Origin: Spirochaetales bacterium
Lineage (GTDB): Bacteria; Spirochaetota; Spirochaetia; DTKZ01
Direction: 5' to 3'
Assembly (NCBI GenBank): GCA_017998025.1
Contig: JAGODW010000049.1
Coordinates: 1-8,319 of the forward strand
DNA: 8,319 nt
The number at the start of each line of letters is the position of its first letter. Position 1 is the stretch's first letter. The position numbers and the translations under genes were made by a program. Shown here piece by piece: positions 6,580-8,319 of the stretch. The notes under the pieces are model-generated. The model was given only the letters and a program-made list of their open reading frames with translations. It searched no databases and was not told the origin of the DNA.

Positions 6580-7134
6580 TCAATCTATGATTTGAGGATT
6601 TGACGGATCGTTAACCGATGGAATAAAGCCTGTTTTCCAATGCTTCCATGCTACCTGGATGCTTCGCAAGGTCATCATCACACAGCCGATCAGTACAGGA
6701 ATGTAAAGATACGACATGGGGAGAAAAACCGACGTCATATATTCAGCCGCCATGAGCGGAAGAATTTTAATCGATAAGTAAGAGCAAATCCCGAAAAATA
6801 CAATTTTGATAATGTCTACAATGGTTGACATGATGAATCCGATTTTCCTGGGGAGAAATCGGTATCCAGCTTCTACATAGATATGAGCGTTTTTCTTAGC
6901 TGCTATGCCAGACCCGAGGAATCCGACAGCAATGAGAAGATAGCGGGCCATTTCTTCGGTCCAGACAATGGAAGAGTTGAGCACATAGCGGGAGAAAAAT
7001 TGAGCGAAAACAACAATCGCGAGAATCCAGAAAACTACTAGGACTATATATTCTTCAATTGTATAATCTTTAAAATTGAACTTGGATGAACTGGTTTCCC
7101 TATTGTCTTGCTTCACCGTGGAGTTGTCTGCCAT
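6580..7134 (-). CDS. dctQ: TRAP transporter small membrane subunit DctQ
   Basis: The 184-residue protein has four hydrophobic segments, near 29-47, 64-79, 98-122 and 138-158, and the DctQ signature QFFSRYVLNSSIVWTEEMARYL at 45-66 followed by NAH at 82-84. The polar N-terminal 20 residues should be cytoplasmic. DctQ binds DctM in the inner membrane and completes the membrane part of the transporter. I chose the ATG at 7134 and not the one at 7149, because the latter codon lies upstream of AAGGAG (7140-7145), which is spaced five bases from 7134. The stop is 14 bases from dctM, so the two are probably translated from one mRNA; a stem-loop separates it from dctP. Confidence 0.93.
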   Translation of the reverse strand: MADNSTVKQDNRETSSSKFNFKDYTIEEYIVLVVFWILAIVVFAQFFSRYVLNSSIVWTEEMARYLLIAVGFLGSGIAAKKNAHIYVEAGYRFLPRKIGFIMSTIVDIIKIVFFGICSYLSIKILPLMAAEYMTSVFLPMSYLYIPVLIGCVMMTLRSIQVAWKHWKTGFIPSVNDPSNPQIID

Positions 7135-7137
7135 AAA

Positions 7138-7145
7138 CTCTCCTT
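7138..7145 (-). promoter_or_regulatory. Ribosome-binding site that fixes the dctQ start
   Basis: AAGGAGAG on the minus strand is correctly spaced from the ATG at 7134. It lies inside the codons that would follow the upstream in-frame ATG at 7149, and no ribosome site precedes that ATG. Confidence 0.8.
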
Positions 7146-7162
7146 GCATAATAAACGGAATA

Positions 7163-7199
7163 CCGGTTCCTTTCGAGCTTTTTGGCTGAAAGGAACCGG
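7163..7199 (-). other. Intercistronic stem-loop between dctP and dctQ
   Basis: Arms 7163-7174 (CCGGTTCCTTTC) and 7188-7199 (GAAAGGAACCGG) match perfectly over 12 bp. Inside, AGC (7176-7178) and GCT (7185-7187) can extend the stem past one bulged base, leaving a six-base loop. No T-run follows on the minus strand, and the dctQ ribosome site comes 17 bases later, so full termination is unlikely. By analogy with stem-loops after malE and other binding-protein genes, it may protect the dctP message from 3' decay or partly stop transcription, so that binding protein is made in excess over the membrane subunits. Confidence 0.75.
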
Positions 7200-7229
7200 C
7201 TTCCTAAGTCTATAAAGAAAAAATATGCT

Positions 7230-8240
7230 CTATTTTAAAGCCATCATTTTATTGTAGTGTTCGAGGGTCCAGGTCATGCGAGGGCTGTTTTTGAGGCTCG
7301 GAGCGACAGCCTGGATAAAAGGCGTCCTATCAAGCCGATTAACGATATTACCCTGTTGCTCGAACCAGGGAAGGAGGTCGTCCTCCGCTTTGTTAATCGC
7401 AAGCGAACACTTCTCCGCCGCTTCCTTCGTGACATCGGTGAAAATCTTCTGGTTTTCCGGTGAAAGTTTGTTCCAGGTCTGTGCGCTTATAATGGTAGCC
7501 AGATTGTTTACAATATGCTGGGTCAGATTGATGTACTTCTGTACTTCATAGAACTTTTTCGCCTGGATGGTCGGGAGCGGGTTTTCCTGTGCATCGACTA
7601 CGTTCTGCTGTAGGGCAAGATACACTTCAGCAAAAGCGATAGGTGCAGCATTGGCACCGACTGCCTCGGTAAACATAAGATAGAGCGGGGCGTTGGGAAC
7701 ACGAATCTTGAGTCCTTTCATGTCTTCGGGCTTATTAATCGGCTTTTTTGAGGTGACACAGCGTGCCCCGTAGTAGGTAATAGCTGTTATCTTATTCCCC
7801 TTCGAAGCCTTATTGTAGCCTTCCGCAAGTTCGTCAAAGAAGGTACTGTTCGAGAAATTCTGCCAGTGTTTAAAGTTCTCAAAAACGAAGGGAGCTTCGG
7901 AGAGGGCGATAGGCCCGTACGTATTGCCAATAAAGGCGGTCCCCGCATAGACCATGTCGACAGAACCAAGACTCAGGGCTTGTACAATGTCCGATTCCTT
8001 ACCAAGGGAGGATGCAGGGAAAACATCGATTTGATAGACACCGTTGGTTTTTTTCTTGATTTCTTCCGCGGCCCAGAGCGCCCATTTGTGGTATTCTTCG
8101 TTCACTTCATAGACATGGGCCCATTTTAGTTTTACCACTTGAGGAGCAGCTTCCTTCTTAGCCGGTTCGGAGCTTCCTCCCGCAAAAACAATACCGGCCG
8201 TCACCAATACAGCCAGAACGATACAAGCGATCTTCTTCAT
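7230..8240 (-). CDS. dctP: TRAP transporter periplasmic substrate-binding protein DctP
   Basis: The 336-residue protein begins with a signal peptide (MKK, hydrophobic 4-17, likely cleavage after VFA at 20) and a Lys/Glu/Ala linker to about 34. There is no lipobox Cys, so a soluble periplasmic protein is expected. The body carries the DctP-family motifs GARCVTSKKPINKPEDMKGLKIRVPNAP at 158-185 and FAEVYLALQQNVVDAQENPL at 203-222. Arg180 should bind the substrate carboxylate; Arg160 and Asn220 correspond to SiaP Arg127 and Asn187. Similarity to the SiaP branch points to an organic acid, perhaps a sugar acid, but not to a specific cargo. The start has GGGAGGA just before the ATG. It is first in the operon, directly behind a promoter at 8279-8308. 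Confidence 0.95.
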   Translation of the reverse strand: MKKIACIVLAVLVTAGIVFAGGSSEPAKKEAAPQVVKLKWAHVYEVNEEYHKWALWAAEEIKKKTNGVYQIDVFPASSLGKESDIVQALSLGSVDMVYAGTAFIGNTYGPIALSEAPFVFENFKHWQNFSNSTFFDELAEGYNKASKGNKITAITYYGARCVTSKKPINKPEDMKGLKIRVPNAPLYLMFTEAVGANAAPIAFAEVYLALQQNVVDAQENPLPTIQAKKFYEVQKYINLTQHIVNNLATIISAQTWNKLSPENQKIFTDVTKEAAEKCSLAINKAEDDLLPWFEQQGNIVNRLDRTPFIQAVAPSLKNSPRMTWTLEHYNKMMALK

Positions 8241-8273
8241 AAGTCCTCCCTTTAAAGATGATTGGTTTTCTTT

Positions 8274-8308
8274 TACCGAACATAGTCGGTATTAGCACAA
8301 TTTTTCAA
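8274..8308 (-). promoter_or_regulatory. Promoter of the TRAP operon with overlapping inverted repeat
   Basis: On the minus strand TTGAAA (8303-8308) and TATGTT (8279-8284), 18 bases apart, form a plausible promoter with a start near 8272 and a leader of about 30 bases. An 18-bp inverted repeat, TACCGA-ACATAG-TCGGTA (8274-8291), covers the -10 box. A site in this position would block RNA polymerase when occupied, as expected for substrate-inducible repression. The regulator gene is not in the window. Confidence 0.5.
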
Positions 8309-8319
8309 CTATTTTCTAT

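Overview
The window looks like chromosomal housekeeping and transport DNA from a Gram-negative bacterium, most likely a spirochaete. The main hint is the TRAP binding protein: its export signal ends VFAGGSSE and runs into a Lys/Glu/Ala-rich stretch, with Gly where a lipoprotein Cys would be, a style I associate with spirochaete binding proteins. The class II (long, E. coli-like) IlvC and the mix of unrelated single-gene units fit but do not prove this. I see no insertion sequence, phage gene, CRISPR array, tRNA or rRNA.

Left part (1-1750): a patatin-like phospholipase, cut by the left edge and read leftward, is divergent from an iron-dependent alcohol dehydrogenase read rightward. A strong hairpin at 1716-1747 ends the dehydrogenase and, from the other side, a small RRM-type RNA-binding protein (1781-2095, minus).

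Middle (2096-5201): a 423-base gap upstream of ilvC holds a perfect 17-bp palindrome, an AT-rich stretch and a good promoter with a duplicated TTGACAG...CAGGAG element. ilvC (2519-3988) encodes a complete ketol-acid reductoisomerase with all expected active-site residues. It converges, only 16 bases away, on a 23S rRNA cytosine methyltransferase of the RlmI family (minus). That gene must start transcription from a 44-base gap behind a terminator, where an exact 8-bp direct repeat with a 20-bp period coincides with the putative promoter elements.

Right part (5246-8319): a complete tripartite TRAP transporter operon on the minus strand, in the order dctP (periplasmic binding protein), dctQ (small membrane subunit), dctM (large membrane subunit). 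It has its own promoter with an overlapping inverted repeat, a 12-bp stem-loop between dctP and dctQ, and a clean terminator after dctM. The binding protein carries the carboxylate-binding Arg expected of the family and resembles SiaP-type proteins, so the cargo should be an organic acid; no catabolic neighbour inside the window narrows it.

The genes do not form one pathway. They are five independent transcription units plus the TRAP operon, and I found no convincing undescribed system. The points most worth a second look are the regulatory DNA elements: the inverted repeats near 2152, 7163 and 8274 and the direct repeats near 2450 and 5212.
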